Positions 1 through 7,788 of a DNA stretch of 39,504 nucleotides are shown here, piece after piece (the stretch's first letter is position 1; every line of letters starts with the position of its first letter). The DNA lies in contig DAHXNO010000059.1 of assembly GCA_027365345.1 (NCBI GenBank), positions 1-39,504 on the forward strand, in the 5' to 3' direction. This DNA comes from Granulicella sp. Lineage in GTDB: Bacteria; Acidobacteriota; Terriglobia; Terriglobales; Acidobacteriaceae. The notes beneath the pieces were generated by a model. The model saw only the letters and a program-made list of their open reading frames with translations. It ran no database searches and was not told the origin of the DNA. The translations under genes and the position numbers were made by a program.

Positions 1-1717
1 CCACCGGGGGCTTCCAGTAGGACAAGCTGACAGAGACAGGGGTCAACTCGAAGGGCATCTTGTCGCTGGGGCTGAGCAGGGGCTCCTGGACGGCGTTGAG
101 CCGGATGACCTGATCCGTCCAAGGATCGTTGCGGAGGAATGCGTTGAGGGGTTCAGCGGCCAACTGCTTCAGGTCGGTGTTGTCGAGTTTGGGAGCTTTG
201 GCGATAAGGGCCTGGAGCCAGAAAGTGCCGTCGGGCTTGACGAGACTATCGCCGAGCTGGGGGGTGGTGAGGGCGTGGAGGCCTTTTTCCCGGGCCTGTA
301 GCTGCTGCAGATACAGGCCGAAGTACTGTTCTCCGTCGGCCAGATCTTTGACGCTGAGAAGATCGACGGCCTTTTTGGCCGAGGCTGTGTCATCCGCGTC
401 GGTGTGACCCAGGGGCAGGCGCTGAAAGGCGGACTCAGGAGGGAACAGGAGACGATCGCTGAAGGCGAATTTGGTATCGATGTGGTGCCCGAGGACGATC
501 TGAGCGACCTGAAACGCCAGCACGGCGTTGAGATTTCCCATTTGTTGGGCTCCATCGGCGGTGACCACAGCGGTGGTGTCAATGAGGCCCTTGGAGATGA
601 GGATGGTATTTCCGACCGCGACGGATTCGAGGGGCTCGGTGAGGAGGGTGCGTACGCGGATGGGACGGTCGATGGGGATCTGATTATAGGCCAGGATGTT
701 ATTGGCGAGTTCGGCGAGGACTTTGTCAAAGTCACTGGGAGCGTCGATGAGGCCGGCGGTGTAGAGGCGTTCAATGACGTTATCTTCGGCCTGCTCAATC
801 CACTGCCGCTGAGCGCCGAGGGGGCTGAGGTTGCCGCTCTGCTGGCTCTCATCGGTAGCGCCTTCCACCTCAATATCCGCCTGATCCTGGTCGGAGGAGG
901 GAACCTTCAGGGAGTAGCCCCAGATCTGATTGAGCGCTTTGAACTTGAGGCTATGTTCGGGGCTTTTGGGATCGGTCTCTTCAATGTAAGAGGCGGTGGG
1001 AAGCCAGAGGTTATCCGCCACTTCCGTCCGCACAGAGTTGAAGTGGAAGTATTCGTTGATATTGTCCTTCTCCCCGCCGGCTAGATCGCCGTCATAGCGA
1101 ACGATGTTGCCGCCGTCGCGCTCCACCCAGATACGGCCGAAGAAACGGCCTGGGGTCTTGCGGATGGGAGTGACGTCGAAGACCTCGGTGGGTACGGAAC
1201 CGAGAAATTCGTTGCGCAGGAAGCTGAAATGGTAGTGCTTGCGATCAAAGCCGGTGCTGTCGATGACGATCATGCGCACGAAGCCGGCTTCGTTATAGCG
1301 GAGGTGGAGGTCCCTGGAGACTCCGGTGATGTAGGCAAGGGAGTGATGGAAGCGTCCCGCCTTGCCCTGCCCAGGTTCTCCGTTGGCAAAACCCTCTTCG
1401 CCGATGACCTTGCCGAAGTCAACGCGAGCGAGGAAGTGCTGGTCGCTGGCGATGGTCTGGCCCATGACCGGGTCGGGGCGCATGTTCTGGATGTAGGTTT
1501 CGACGATCGGACTGCGCTGTCTGAGAGTCTTGACGATGACCGCCTCCCGGGCGATGGCCTTATTGACCAAGGCGTCCTGCGCTGGAGTGAGCTTGCGGCC
1601 ATAGAGGAAGTCCATCTCAGACTTCTTCTTTTTGTGCGAGAAGGCGGTAGCGGGTAGCACCGAGGCCGCCAGTAAGGAGAAGGCCATGGCGGTGGTGATC
1701 TTTGAAGGAAGTTTCAT
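1..1717 (-). CDS. Secreted protein with degenerate M48-peptidase-like segment (3' end outside window)
   Basis: The frame is open from an ATG at 1717 to the left edge (572 codons), so the C-terminus is missing. An AAGGAG box lies about a dozen bases before the ATG. Residues 1-25 form a signal peptide (MKLPSK, hydrophobic core, then AFS followed by a lysine run). Residues about 95-300 are a beta-rich region I do not recognise. Residues 363-420 resemble the core of M48 metallopeptidases: a strand with VGNTILISKGL, then a helix LNAVLAFQVAQIVLGHH. In M48 enzymes that helix carries HExxH; here the positions read FQVAQ (402-406), so the zinc site is absent. A periplasmic or secreted non-catalytic role is inferred. 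The TonB-family gene is 185 bases upstream on the same strand, so co-transcription is possible. The M48 relationship is my pattern match and not certain. Confidence 0.75.
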   Translation of the reverse strand, partial: MKLPSKITTAMAFSLLAASVLPATAFSHKKKKSEMDFLYGRKLTPAQDALVNKAIAREAVIVKTLRQRSPIVETYIQNMRPDPVMGQTIASDQHFLARVDFGKVIGEEGFANGEPGQGKAGRFHHSLAYITGVSRDLHLRYNEAGFVRMIVIDSTGFDRKHYHFSFLRNEFLGSVPTEVFDVTPIRKTPGRFFGRIWVERDGGNIVRYDGDLAGGEKDNINEYFHFNSVRTEVADNLWLPTASYIEETDPKSPEHSLKFKALNQIWGYSLKVPSSDQDQADIEVEGATDESQQSGNLSPLGAQRQWIEQAEDNVIERLYTAGLIDAPSDFDKVLAELANNILAYNQIPIDRPIRVRTLLTEPLESVAVGNTILISKGLIDTTAVVTADGAQQMGNLNAVLAFQVAQIVLGHHIDTKFAFSDRLLFPPESAFQRLPLGHTDADDTASAKKAVDLLSVKDLADGEQYFGLYLQQLQAREKGLHALTTPQLGDSLVKPDGTFWLQALIAKAPKLDNTDLKQLAAEPLNAFLRNDPWTDQVIRLNAVQEPLLSPSDKMPFELTPVSVSLSYWKPPV

Positions 1718-1903
1718 CGTCTTCTAGGGCTCCTTGGCTGGTGCAGCCACCGCTGAGGTGGTCCATGCAATCACGATCTGCCGTTCGGTGGTGTATCTTC
1801 GCTACGAATCTGCTTTGCGTGAGACGTTTTTAAGGTATCTGGCTGTTAGGTTAGCCCGATGGTTACGAAGGTTTCCACGGAATTGTGCAGGCTGTGTACT
1901 AGT

Positions 1904-2989
1904 TTAGTTATTAATAACGAAGTGGATCACTACATTGGTGGGGAAGTCAATGGGATTGCCTTCGGCGTTACGTGCTGGAAAGAAGCGAATTCCACGGGCC
2001 ACCTCTTCGGCTGGCTGATCGAGCCCATAACCGAGGCCGCGAACCAGACCCAGGACCTGAATGGTGCCATTGGCCCTGAAGATGACCTTGACCACCGCAT
2101 CTCCTTCGATGTGATGCTCCTTTGCGTCCTCGGTGTAGACCGGTTGCGGCTTGAAGGTGATTTTGGGAGGAGTTGCCGCAGAGAGCTGTGCATAGTTGGT
2201 GGCGCGCTGCTGCTGCGGGGGTGTGCCGAGTTGAACCGGTTTGACGGCGGCAAAATTGCGGGAGTTCATGGGGCCGGATCCGCTACCCAGGGAGACTCCG
2301 CGGACGGGCCCGACGGCGTTATCGTGGCCGTTCATACTACCGTTGGTAGAGCCAGAGCCGAGGTTGACGGCAGTGGCGCGGGGGCCGTTGCCGGTATTGC
2401 CGCGGTTCATGCCGGGCATGCCAGCGTTGCCGAGGTTGACATTGGAGACGGCTGGACCACTCAAGGGGCGCAAGGGATTGGTAGCTTCACCGAGACGCAC
2501 GGCGGTGGGATGGGCATCATGATTCGGAACAGACGCCGCAGTCGCCACCCCTAGGTTTACCTTCACCGGCGCCGGTGGTGGGGTCACGCGCTTCGGCGGA
2601 GCTGGGGGTAGATCGAGCGGTTTGGGTTGGGGCACAGGCAACGGCTTGACCGTTGGTGGCGGCGGGACCGGAGGTGTGGGCATTTTAATCTTTGGCGCTA
2701 CCGTTGGAGTGGGAGGCAGCGGCTTGATCCGTGGCGGCGGGGGCGGCTTGGGGGTGGGCGCCGGCTTGGGAGGAGGAGGCGGCAGCATCAGAACCGCAAC
2801 TTCTCTGGCGGCCGTGGGACTCGTCTTGATGATCAGTCCAAGGATGATGACGAGGGCCGCAAGGGTAAGGTTGATCGTAATGGATGCGATCGCAGCGCCT
2901 TTGCTTCGCTTGCCGTCATCAAGAACACCGAAGTCCCGGAACTGGACACTTGGTGGATTGGGATCGTCGCTACGTAGTGGCTTCGCCAT
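1904..2989 (-). CDS. TonB-family energy transducer
   Basis: This 361-residue protein has the classic TonB layout: a short cytoplasmic N-terminus, one transmembrane helix (about residues 31-54), a long proline/lysine spacer starting with LPPPPPKPAP (about 68-140), a low-complexity Asn/Gly region and a C-terminal TonB domain (about 275-361, with QPVYTEDAK, GDAVVKVIF and a closing IHFVINN). TonB proteins sit in the inner membrane, are energised by ExbB/ExbD, and pull on TonB boxes of outer-membrane transporters. No exbB/exbD or TonB-dependent receptor is visible in the window, so the partner is unknown. Acidobacteria carry several TonB paralogues; this is likely one of them and not necessarily the housekeeping copy. 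The secreted M48-like gene follows on the same strand. Confidence 0.9.
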   Translation of the reverse strand: MAKPLRSDDPNPPSVQFRDFGVLDDGKRSKGAAIASITINLTLAALVIILGLIIKTSPTAAREVAVLMLPPPPPKPAPTPKPPPPPRIKPLPPTPTVAPKIKMPTPPVPPPPTVKPLPVPQPKPLDLPPAPPKRVTPPPAPVKVNLGVATAASVPNHDAHPTAVRLGEATNPLRPLSGPAVSNVNLGNAGMPGMNRGNTGNGPRATAVNLGSGSTNGSMNGHDNAVGPVRGVSLGSGSGPMNSRNFAAVKPVQLGTPPQQQRATNYAQLSAATPPKITFKPQPVYTEDAKEHHIEGDAVVKVIFRANGTIQVLGLVRGLGYGLDQPAEEVARGIRFFPARNAEGNPIDFPTNVVIHFVINN

Positions 2990-2999
2990 TTCGAATTTC

Positions 3000-3591
3000 A
3001 GTCCTCAGGCTTGCACCCTGAAGAGAGCGGTGCAGCGGAGATGCTCGGTGAAGAAAAGCTTCCGAAGTATCCAGAGCATAGCAGAGAAAATTCTCAAACA
3101 ATCGCTGAGAAGATTGAACTTGCCATGTTTGAAGATCTGGGCATCTCTCTTCTCATTGACGAGTTAGCTAACAGTGTGGATAGAAATCATCCAAAAGTAA
3201 TCAACTCAGGAAGCGGGTTGTCTCGTTGCATCGTTGCGAGGACAACGGGTGTCAAATCGTCGCTCCGTGGCCGGAGGCTGTATCTCACTCACGTGGCTGG
3301 GAGAAGGCATTCCGAGTAACAATGACAGGTCGTAGCTTCGATCCGGCGAGGAGTCTACGTTCTGAGAATAGCATAGAGCGATTGCCTAGAGACGGAGGCG
3401 AGGCGGCTCCGCGCGGAGCAGAGAGACGACCCGTAACCAGGAGAAATGCATCGATGTATCCCTTTGATAATAAGAATTTTATAAGACAAAGGGGTCGGTA
3501 GACGGGGGTGCCTGGCATGGTTCGCCGAGAGGTCCGAAGGGGCGTAGGGAAGAAGGGGTGCCGTGAGAACTCATTGACTTAACGAGTTCTA
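3000..3591. other. Intergenic stretch without a supported gene, holding two inverted repeats
   Basis: No reading frame here has a recognisable product; the open frames are short and of mixed composition. Two inverted repeats stand out. One is AT-rich, with arms CCCTTTG at 3460-3466 and CAAAGGG at 3487-3493 around a 20-base A/T-rich spacer in otherwise GC-rich DNA. The other has arms AGAACTC at 3566-3572 and GAGTTCT at 3584-3590 and lies immediately against the IS5-type end that begins at 3592. The upstream part presumably contains the promoter of the TonB gene (minus strand, start 2989). Confidence 0.5.
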
Positions 3592-3762
3592 AGAACCTGT
3601 TTACGATCTTTGGACCTTGATGGAGGAGACACCAGGCCGTTCTATGCAGCTAGCTGATCGGGGCGGTAATCAAGAAGGATGGCGCGGCGAAAATCCTACC
3701 CGAGCGACGTCACTCTGGAGCAGCTTGAGCAGATTCAGCCCTTCGGTGCTAAGGAAGAGTGA
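3592..3762 (+). pseudogene. 5' end and N-terminal stub of an IS5-type transposase (copy 1)
   Basis: From AGAACCTGTTTACGATCTTTG at 3592 the sequence matches, over about 160 bases with few differences, the reverse strand of 33050-33210. Both copies contain the same leader and the start of a transposase. Here the frame from ATG 3679 gives 27 residues (MARRKSYPSDVTLEQLEQIQ, then divergent FGAKEE) and stops at 3762. The motif SYPSDVTLEQ followed by a helix is the N-terminus of IS5-family DDE transposases. All catalytic residues are missing, so this is a solo IS end left after deletion or recombination. The second copy is in the opposite orientation about 29 kb away. Confidence 0.7.
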
Positions 3763-3832
3763 TCCACTTGCGCTTGGCAGAAGTGAGCCGGGGCAGGAAC
3801 AGGATTGGGAGAGGGAGAGGTATATGCATCAT

Positions 3833-3895
3833 CATCCCGCACCGCAGGTGTGGCTGGGTTTTGTTTTAAGGCGTCATCCCACGCCGCAGGCGTGG
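3833..3895. repeat. Pair of 21-bp REP-like palindromic repeats
   Basis: Two 21-base units, 3833-3853 and 3875-3895, begin CATCCC and share CCGCAGG. Each folds into a short hairpin: the second has a perfect 7-bp stem CCACGCC / GGCGTGG around GCA, the first the same stem with one G-T pair. A 21-base T-rich spacer separates them. This arrangement (two palindromic units, same orientation) resembles bacterial REP/BIME elements. Whether the unit is dispersed elsewhere in the genome cannot be seen from the window. Confidence 0.55.
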
Positions 3896-3921
3896 TTGCT
3901 GCGTGCGGCGAGTGTGCGGCG

Positions 3922-4175
3922 TCAGACTGACCGGAGCCTCTGGAGTTTTTGCCGGGCGTAGTGGAAATAGTCTTCGCCGACTTTCATTTCGAGGACTTCT
4001 TCGATGACCGGCAGGAAGTACGCCAGGGAGCGCACGGTGATCATTGGCGGAGCATCGGCAGGCCGGATCGAGCGGCGAACCGCGGCCAGCACGAGTGCAT
4101 TCTCGACCTTGTTCAGGGGTATGCCGTGTTGATGCGGAAGTTCACCCTTGAGCGGAGAGGCTAGATTGGCTGGAA
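3922..4175 (-). pseudogene. C-terminal remnant of an unidentified gene
   Basis: One minus-strand frame reads without interruption from about 4175 to a TGA at 3922-3924. It gives HGIPLNKVENALVLAAVRR followed by SIRPADAPPMITVRSLAYF and FLPVIEEVLEMKVGEDYFHY, which looks like genuine protein (amphipathic helices, balanced composition). There is no start codon with a ribosome site, and a TAG precedes it in frame. I recall similar tails (HGIPL..VE.AL, RP.D.PP, SLAYF.PVI.E) at the ends of uncharacterised proteins linked to mobile DNA, but cannot name the family. It lies directly beside a truncated transposase, which fits disruption by IS activity. Confidence 0.5.
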
Positions 4176-4185
4176 GCTATTGGAT

Positions 4186-4972
4186 TTAGAGGAGCTTTCT
4201 ACGTTCAGGAAGCTTTTTGCGCGTGACTACAGGAACTTGTTTATGGGGGAGCGCCTCGGGCAGACGCAGGTTCAGTGCCTTGAGCAGAGCGTCGGCCTGG
4301 GGAGTCGGCTGAGGGATGCGTAGACAGGAGCCGCCATCGACACGGAGTTCGATGGCGCAAAGCGTCTGCAGTTGGCGTAATCCTTCCTCGACGGTACCAT
4401 CCATCCGCGCCCAGGCGCGGCTGAGGGCGCGCCGGATCAGATAGGCCAACATCACCACCAGGACGTGGCTGCGTGTATGTTCCGCAGTACGCACATGGAT
4501 GGGACGGGTCTCCAGGTGCGTGGTCTTACAGGTACGAAAAGCCTGCTCCACCTGGGTGAGGTCTTTGTAGCGGTCATGCACCGTCTGCGCCGATGCTGCC
4601 GTGGCGGGCAAATCGGTCTTCAGCACATAGCAGCCATCCAGGCGTGCGGCGTCCTCCAGCGCTTCTGGATGGACTTCCAGCTTCAGCGCACGGCCTTCGG
4701 CGCGCACGGTGAGCCAGGCTTCCAGCTTCAGTTGCTGGACTTTGGCGCCGATCGCCTTCTCGGCCGTAGCCAGTTTGGCCCGGGGATGCTGGGCGAGATA
4801 GCGATTGCGCTGCTGGCATAACTGCTCCAGGTGCGTCTGCTTGGCAGAGCGCGAGTCCGCCAGTTGTTGGGCGCGGAGCCGATTGCGGCGCAGCACGTAC
4901 CGCACGCCGTCCTGCTCGATCTCGCAGACCTCGGAGGCAAAGAACTCCAACTGCAATGCGCCCGACCCCAGC
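4186..4972 (-). pseudogene. C-terminal half of an IS1634-type (IS4-like DDE) transposase
   Basis: The frame (usable TTG at 4956, open back to about 4972) gives about 256 residues ending KKLPERRKLL. Recognisable transposase features are DGCYVLKTDLP, then YKDLTQVEQAFRTCKT with the final catalytic glutamate, then HTRSHVLVVMLAYLIRR, as in the DDE C-terminal domain of IS1634/IS4-type enzymes. The N-terminal half, with the first two catalytic aspartates, is absent, so it cannot be active. The break coincides with a short T/G-rich tract and the 28-base repeat at 4978-5005, suggesting the deletion or insertion that cut the gene happened there. Confidence 0.75.
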
Positions 4973-4977
4973 TTTCA

Positions 4978-5005
4978 AACTTTCAAACTTTCAACTACGC
5001 GCGGG
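4978..5005 (-). repeat. 28-bp dispersed repeat, copy 1
   Basis: The 28 bases here are identical (reverse strand) to 31450-31477, and a diverged copy with 5 substitutions lies at 32939-32966. The shared core reads GATGTCCCGCGCGTAG then TTGAAAGTT. This copy borders the truncated end of the IS1634-type fragment; the other two flank the IS256-type element. It may be part of an IS terminal repeat or an independent repeat family. Confidence 0.7.
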
Positions 5006-5050
5006 ACATCCTCCGAAGCCTTGGCGGCCTAACGCGCGATGAAGCAGGCC

Positions 5051-5153
5051 GTGGAAATGGCGGTCTTGTGGAAAGTGCGGAAAACGATGCAACTGTTTCC
5101 CGCCCTTCCCACAAGACCTTGAAAATCGATGAAGCCGATTTTCACATTTCCAC
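5051..5153. ncRNA. Highly structured element, three nested/adjacent perfect stems (repeat or leader RNA)
   Basis: Three perfect inverted repeats fit into a three-way junction. The outer stem pairs GTGGAAATG (5051-5059) with CATTTCCAC (5145-5153). Inside it, GGTCTTGTGG (5062-5071) pairs with CCACAAGACC (5109-5118), and GAAAATCG (5121-5128) pairs with CGATTTTC (5136-5143). The middle hairpin can extend inward through GCGG..AAAC and GTTT.CCGC with one mismatch. The element lies about 150 bases before trpD. Two explanations fit: a dispersed MITE/REP-like palindrome, favoured by the surrounding IS debris, or a structured leader RNA of trpD. It has no resemblance to a trp leader peptide with tandem Trp codons. 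Confidence 0.5.
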
Positions 5154-5304
5154 CGCCACGACTAGGACGAGCAATCTTTCCACTTAAAAACAAAAAAACT
5201 GTCCGAACATTCCGAACCACAGCAGAATACTGCTCGAAAGGCGTAGGAACTTCGGGTTAGAACTGCTGGTGCGAACACGAATCAGGCTACGTTGCTGATG
5301 CTGA

Positions 5305-6399
5305 ATGATAATCTTGGGTGCGATGCCCATCAAAAACCAACTCCGCCGCATCCTCGAACAGCAAGAGACTCTTTCGATTGAGGATGCCTCTGACCTTATG
5401 CACGCGATCCTTGCTGGGGAGGCTAGTGAGATCGAATTGGCAGCCTTACTGGGAGCGATGGCTGGTCGCGGAGAGACGTCAACCGAGATTGCAGGCTTTG
5501 CCATCACCCTCCGTGGCTCGGCCAAGATGCTTCCGCTCAACGCCGCAGAAGCGGAAGACTTGGTAGACACTTGCGGTACGGGAGGCGACTCCAGCGGTAG
5601 CTTCAACATTTCGACAGCCGCGGCTCTGATCGCTGCTGCAGCCGGAGTCAGAGTTGCTAAGCACGGCAATCGGGCTATCACGTCGCGATGCGGTTCGGCC
5701 GACGTGTTGGAAGCTCTCGGCATTCCCATCCAGCTTGAGCCGGGGGAATCCGCACTGGCCCTTCGCGAGCAACGCTTTGTCTTTCTGCTGGCTCCGGCGC
5801 ATCATCCTCAACTGAAGGCTGTCGGGCCGGTGCGGAAGGCTTTGGGGGTGCGATCTGTTCTGCATATTCTTGGGCCGCTGCTGAATCCTGCCGGTGCGCG
5901 CCGCCAGGTGATGGGTGTGTACCAATCCCGTCTGGCGCCGGTGGTGGCTGAGGCGATGACGTTTTTGGAGATGCGGCACGCGATGGTGGTGCATGGCGAC
6001 GGAGGATTGGATGAGTTGGCGATCTCCGGGCCGAGCCGGATTGCGGAGGTGTGGAATGGTGGGGTGCGGGAGTACACGATTGGGCCGGAGGATTGCGGGC
6101 TGGAGCGAGCACCGCTGACCGCCCTAGCGGGTGGGGATGCAACGGATAATGCATTGATTCTAAAGGATATATTTTCTGGGAAGAAGGGACCTCCGAGGGA
6201 CGTGGCAGTATTGAATGCGGCAGCGGTTCTGGTGGTGGGAGGGATTGCCAAGGACATTCCGAGCGGGGTTCGTTTGGCGGAGCATACGGTCGATTCTGGC
6301 GCGGTCTCGCGGCTGGTGGAGGCGCTGCGGAGCGCTCCGGGCGACAGCGAAAAGGGCGGTGGAGATGCTCCGGGCGACGGGAGGGTGGAAGGGAAGTGA
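5305..6399 (+). CDS. trpD: Anthranilate phosphoribosyltransferase
   Basis: TrpD transfers the phosphoribosyl group of PRPP to anthranilate, the second committed step of tryptophan synthesis, in the cytoplasm. The protein has the helical N-terminal dimer domain (ILAGEASEIELAALLGAM) and the hallmark PRPP/Mg site DTCGTGGD (residues 88-95), followed by KHGNRA (119-124) and later VVHGDGGLDE. The length, about 360 residues, is normal. ATG 5305 gives 364 residues; ATG 5323 (MPIKNQLRRI) is equally plausible and matches the usual family start better, and neither has a strong ribosome site. The last ~15 residues are Gly/Asp/Lys-rich and probably disordered. No other trp genes are nearby. Confidence 0.93.
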   Translation: MIILGAMPIKNQLRRILEQQETLSIEDASDLMHAILAGEASEIELAALLGAMAGRGETSTEIAGFAITLRGSAKMLPLNAAEAEDLVDTCGTGGDSSGSFNISTAAALIAAAAGVRVAKHGNRAITSRCGSADVLEALGIPIQLEPGESALALREQRFVFLLAPAHHPQLKAVGPVRKALGVRSVLHILGPLLNPAGARRQVMGVYQSRLAPVVAEAMTFLEMRHAMVVHGDGGLDELAISGPSRIAEVWNGGVREYTIGPEDCGLERAPLTALAGGDATDNALILKDIFSGKKGPPRDVAVLNAAAVLVVGGIAKDIPSGVRLAEHTVDSGAVSRLVEALRSAPGDSEKGGGDAPGDGRVEGK

Positions 6400-6426
6400 G
6401 GCTCTGGCTGCGATGAGGGTTTTCGC

Positions 6427-7707
6427 ATGGCGATGGTGAGTTCTGCTCTCTCCCTGTCCGCAATTCTGGTGCTTGCGATTGTGGGGCTCAGCCTAGTGCT
6501 GATGCTGCTGCGGCCGAGGGATGTGGCGGAAGGATGGTGGGTTGCGGGAGGGGCGCTGCTGTTGGTTGCGCTGCGTCTGATATCGGCGCCCGCCGCGCTG
6601 CATGCGGTAGCCGAGGGAACGGACGTGTATCTGTTCCTGATTGGAATGATGCTGCTCTCCGAGTTGGCCCGCGATCAAGGCGTCTTCGACTGGCTCTCCT
6701 CTGTGGCCATGCGGGATGCAAAGGGGTCCTGCTTCCGATTATTTTGCGCTGTTTCCATTGTTGGCGCTCTGGTGACGGCGCTGCTCTCCAACGACGCGAC
6801 CGCGGTGGTGCTGACGCCGGCGATTCTGGCGGTGGTGCGGAAGGCGCGGCTCTCGCCTTTGCCCTATCTGTTCCTTTGCGCACTGATGGCCAATGCGGCG
6901 AGTTTTGTTCTGCCTATCTCCAACCCAGCGAATCTGGTGGTGTTCCGCGCGGGGATGCCGCCGCTGGAGCAGTGGCTGCGGCTGTTTGGGGTTCCATCGG
7001 TGGTGGCGATTGTGGTCACGTTTGCGGTGGTGGGGGCGCAGTTTCGAAGGCAGTTGCGCGGCAGAATTGACCACGAGGGGCAGCCGGTGGAGCTGACACG
7101 TGGAGGCAGGTTCACGCTGTGGGGGCTGGCGGGGGTGATCCTGGTGCTGTTTGGGGCTTCTATCCTGGGGATGAATCTGGGATTGCCGACGCTAGTGGCC
7201 GCGGTGGTGATCACCGCCGGGGCCTCCTTCTATTCGCGGAGCGATCCGCGAAGGCTGTTGCGGGGGGTGAGCTGGATTACGATTCTGCTGGTGGCGGGGT
7301 TGTTTGTGCTGGTAAACGCGGTGGAGTCTTTGGGGGCTTTGAGGCTGGCGCAGGCGTGGCTTGCCGGGGCTGAGAGGCTGACTCCCCATACCGCCGTGCT
7401 GGTGGTGGGGCTTGGCCTTGGGGTGTTGAACAATCTGGTGAATAATCTGCCGCTGGGGCTGATTGCCGGAGGAACGATGCAGGCCGCGCATGTGAAGGGG
7501 CTGATGGCGCAGGCGGTGATGATGGGGATCGACCTGGGACCGAACCTTTCGGTGACCGGTTCGCTGGCGACGATCTTATGGCTTTCTGCCTTGCGCAAGG
7601 AGGGAGTTGAGGTGAGCGCCGGAAGTTTTCTGAAGCTGGGAGTGGTGGCGATGCCGCTGGCGCTGGCGGCGGCGCTGGGCAGCGCGATGGTGATGGCTGG
7701 GCGATAG
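6427..7707 (+). CDS. ArsB/NhaD-like (ion transporter superfamily) permease
   Basis: A 426-residue protein of about 11-12 transmembrane helices. Motifs of the ArsB branch of the ion-transporter superfamily are present: LLSNDATAVVLTPAIL in the first half, LNNLVNNLPLGLIAG in the second, and the signature GPNLSVTGSLATILWL. ArsB exports arsenite or antimonite across the inner membrane using the proton gradient; close relatives carry other anions or exchange Na+/H+. No arsC or arsR lies beside it, so arsenite as substrate is only an inference. It starts 27 bases after trpD and may be co-transcribed with it. It converges with the thymidine kinase gene; the gap contains two 13-bp direct repeats (7744-7756 and 7771-7783). 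Confidence 0.85.
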   Translation: MAMVSSALSLSAILVLAIVGLSLVLMLLRPRDVAEGWWVAGGALLLVALRLISAPAALHAVAEGTDVYLFLIGMMLLSELARDQGVFDWLSSVAMRDAKGSCFRLFCAVSIVGALVTALLSNDATAVVLTPAILAVVRKARLSPLPYLFLCALMANAASFVLPISNPANLVVFRAGMPPLEQWLRLFGVPSVVAIVVTFAVVGAQFRRQLRGRIDHEGQPVELTRGGRFTLWGLAGVILVLFGASILGMNLGLPTLVAAVVITAGASFYSRSDPRRLLRGVSWITILLVAGLFVLVNAVESLGALRLAQAWLAGAERLTPHTAVLVVGLGLGVLNNLVNNLPLGLIAGGTMQAAHVKGLMAQAVMMGIDLGPNLSVTGSLATILWLSALRKEGVEVSAGSFLKLGVVAMPLALAAALGSAMVMAGR

Positions 7708-7788
7708 AAGTGCGGCGATCGGAGCAGGGCGGCAGGTGTTGGACGGCAGGAGCGGGGCGGCCGGAGTGGGCGGCAGGAGCGGGAGCTT

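Noticed and set aside
404-1084. 226-codon plus-strand frame with acidic, Gly-rich product
   Set aside because: It is the shadow of the minus-strand secreted protein gene, which has a signal peptide and family-like motifs.
3011-3501. Two plus-strand frames of 91-102 codons in the gene-free region
   Set aside because: No ribosome site, no recognisable domain and poor composition; they overlap each other and the inverted repeat at 3460-3493.
3833-3895. Short CRISPR-like repeat-spacer-repeat
   Set aside because: Only two units, with palindromic structure and imperfect identity and no cas genes; a REP-type doublet fits better.
3949-4164. 71-codon plus-strand frame
   Set aside because: The opposite strand encodes a better protein-like fragment (HGIPLNKVEN...), so this is antisense.
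5305-5305. Possible trp attenuator leader peptide before trpD
   Set aside because: No short frame with tandem Trp codons followed by alternative hairpins was found; the structured element at 5051-5153 is of another kind.
7744-7783. Two 13-bp direct repeats between the ArsB-like gene and tdk as a mobile-element scar
   Set aside because: Only two short GC-rich copies in a convergent intergenic region; simple-sequence drift explains them.
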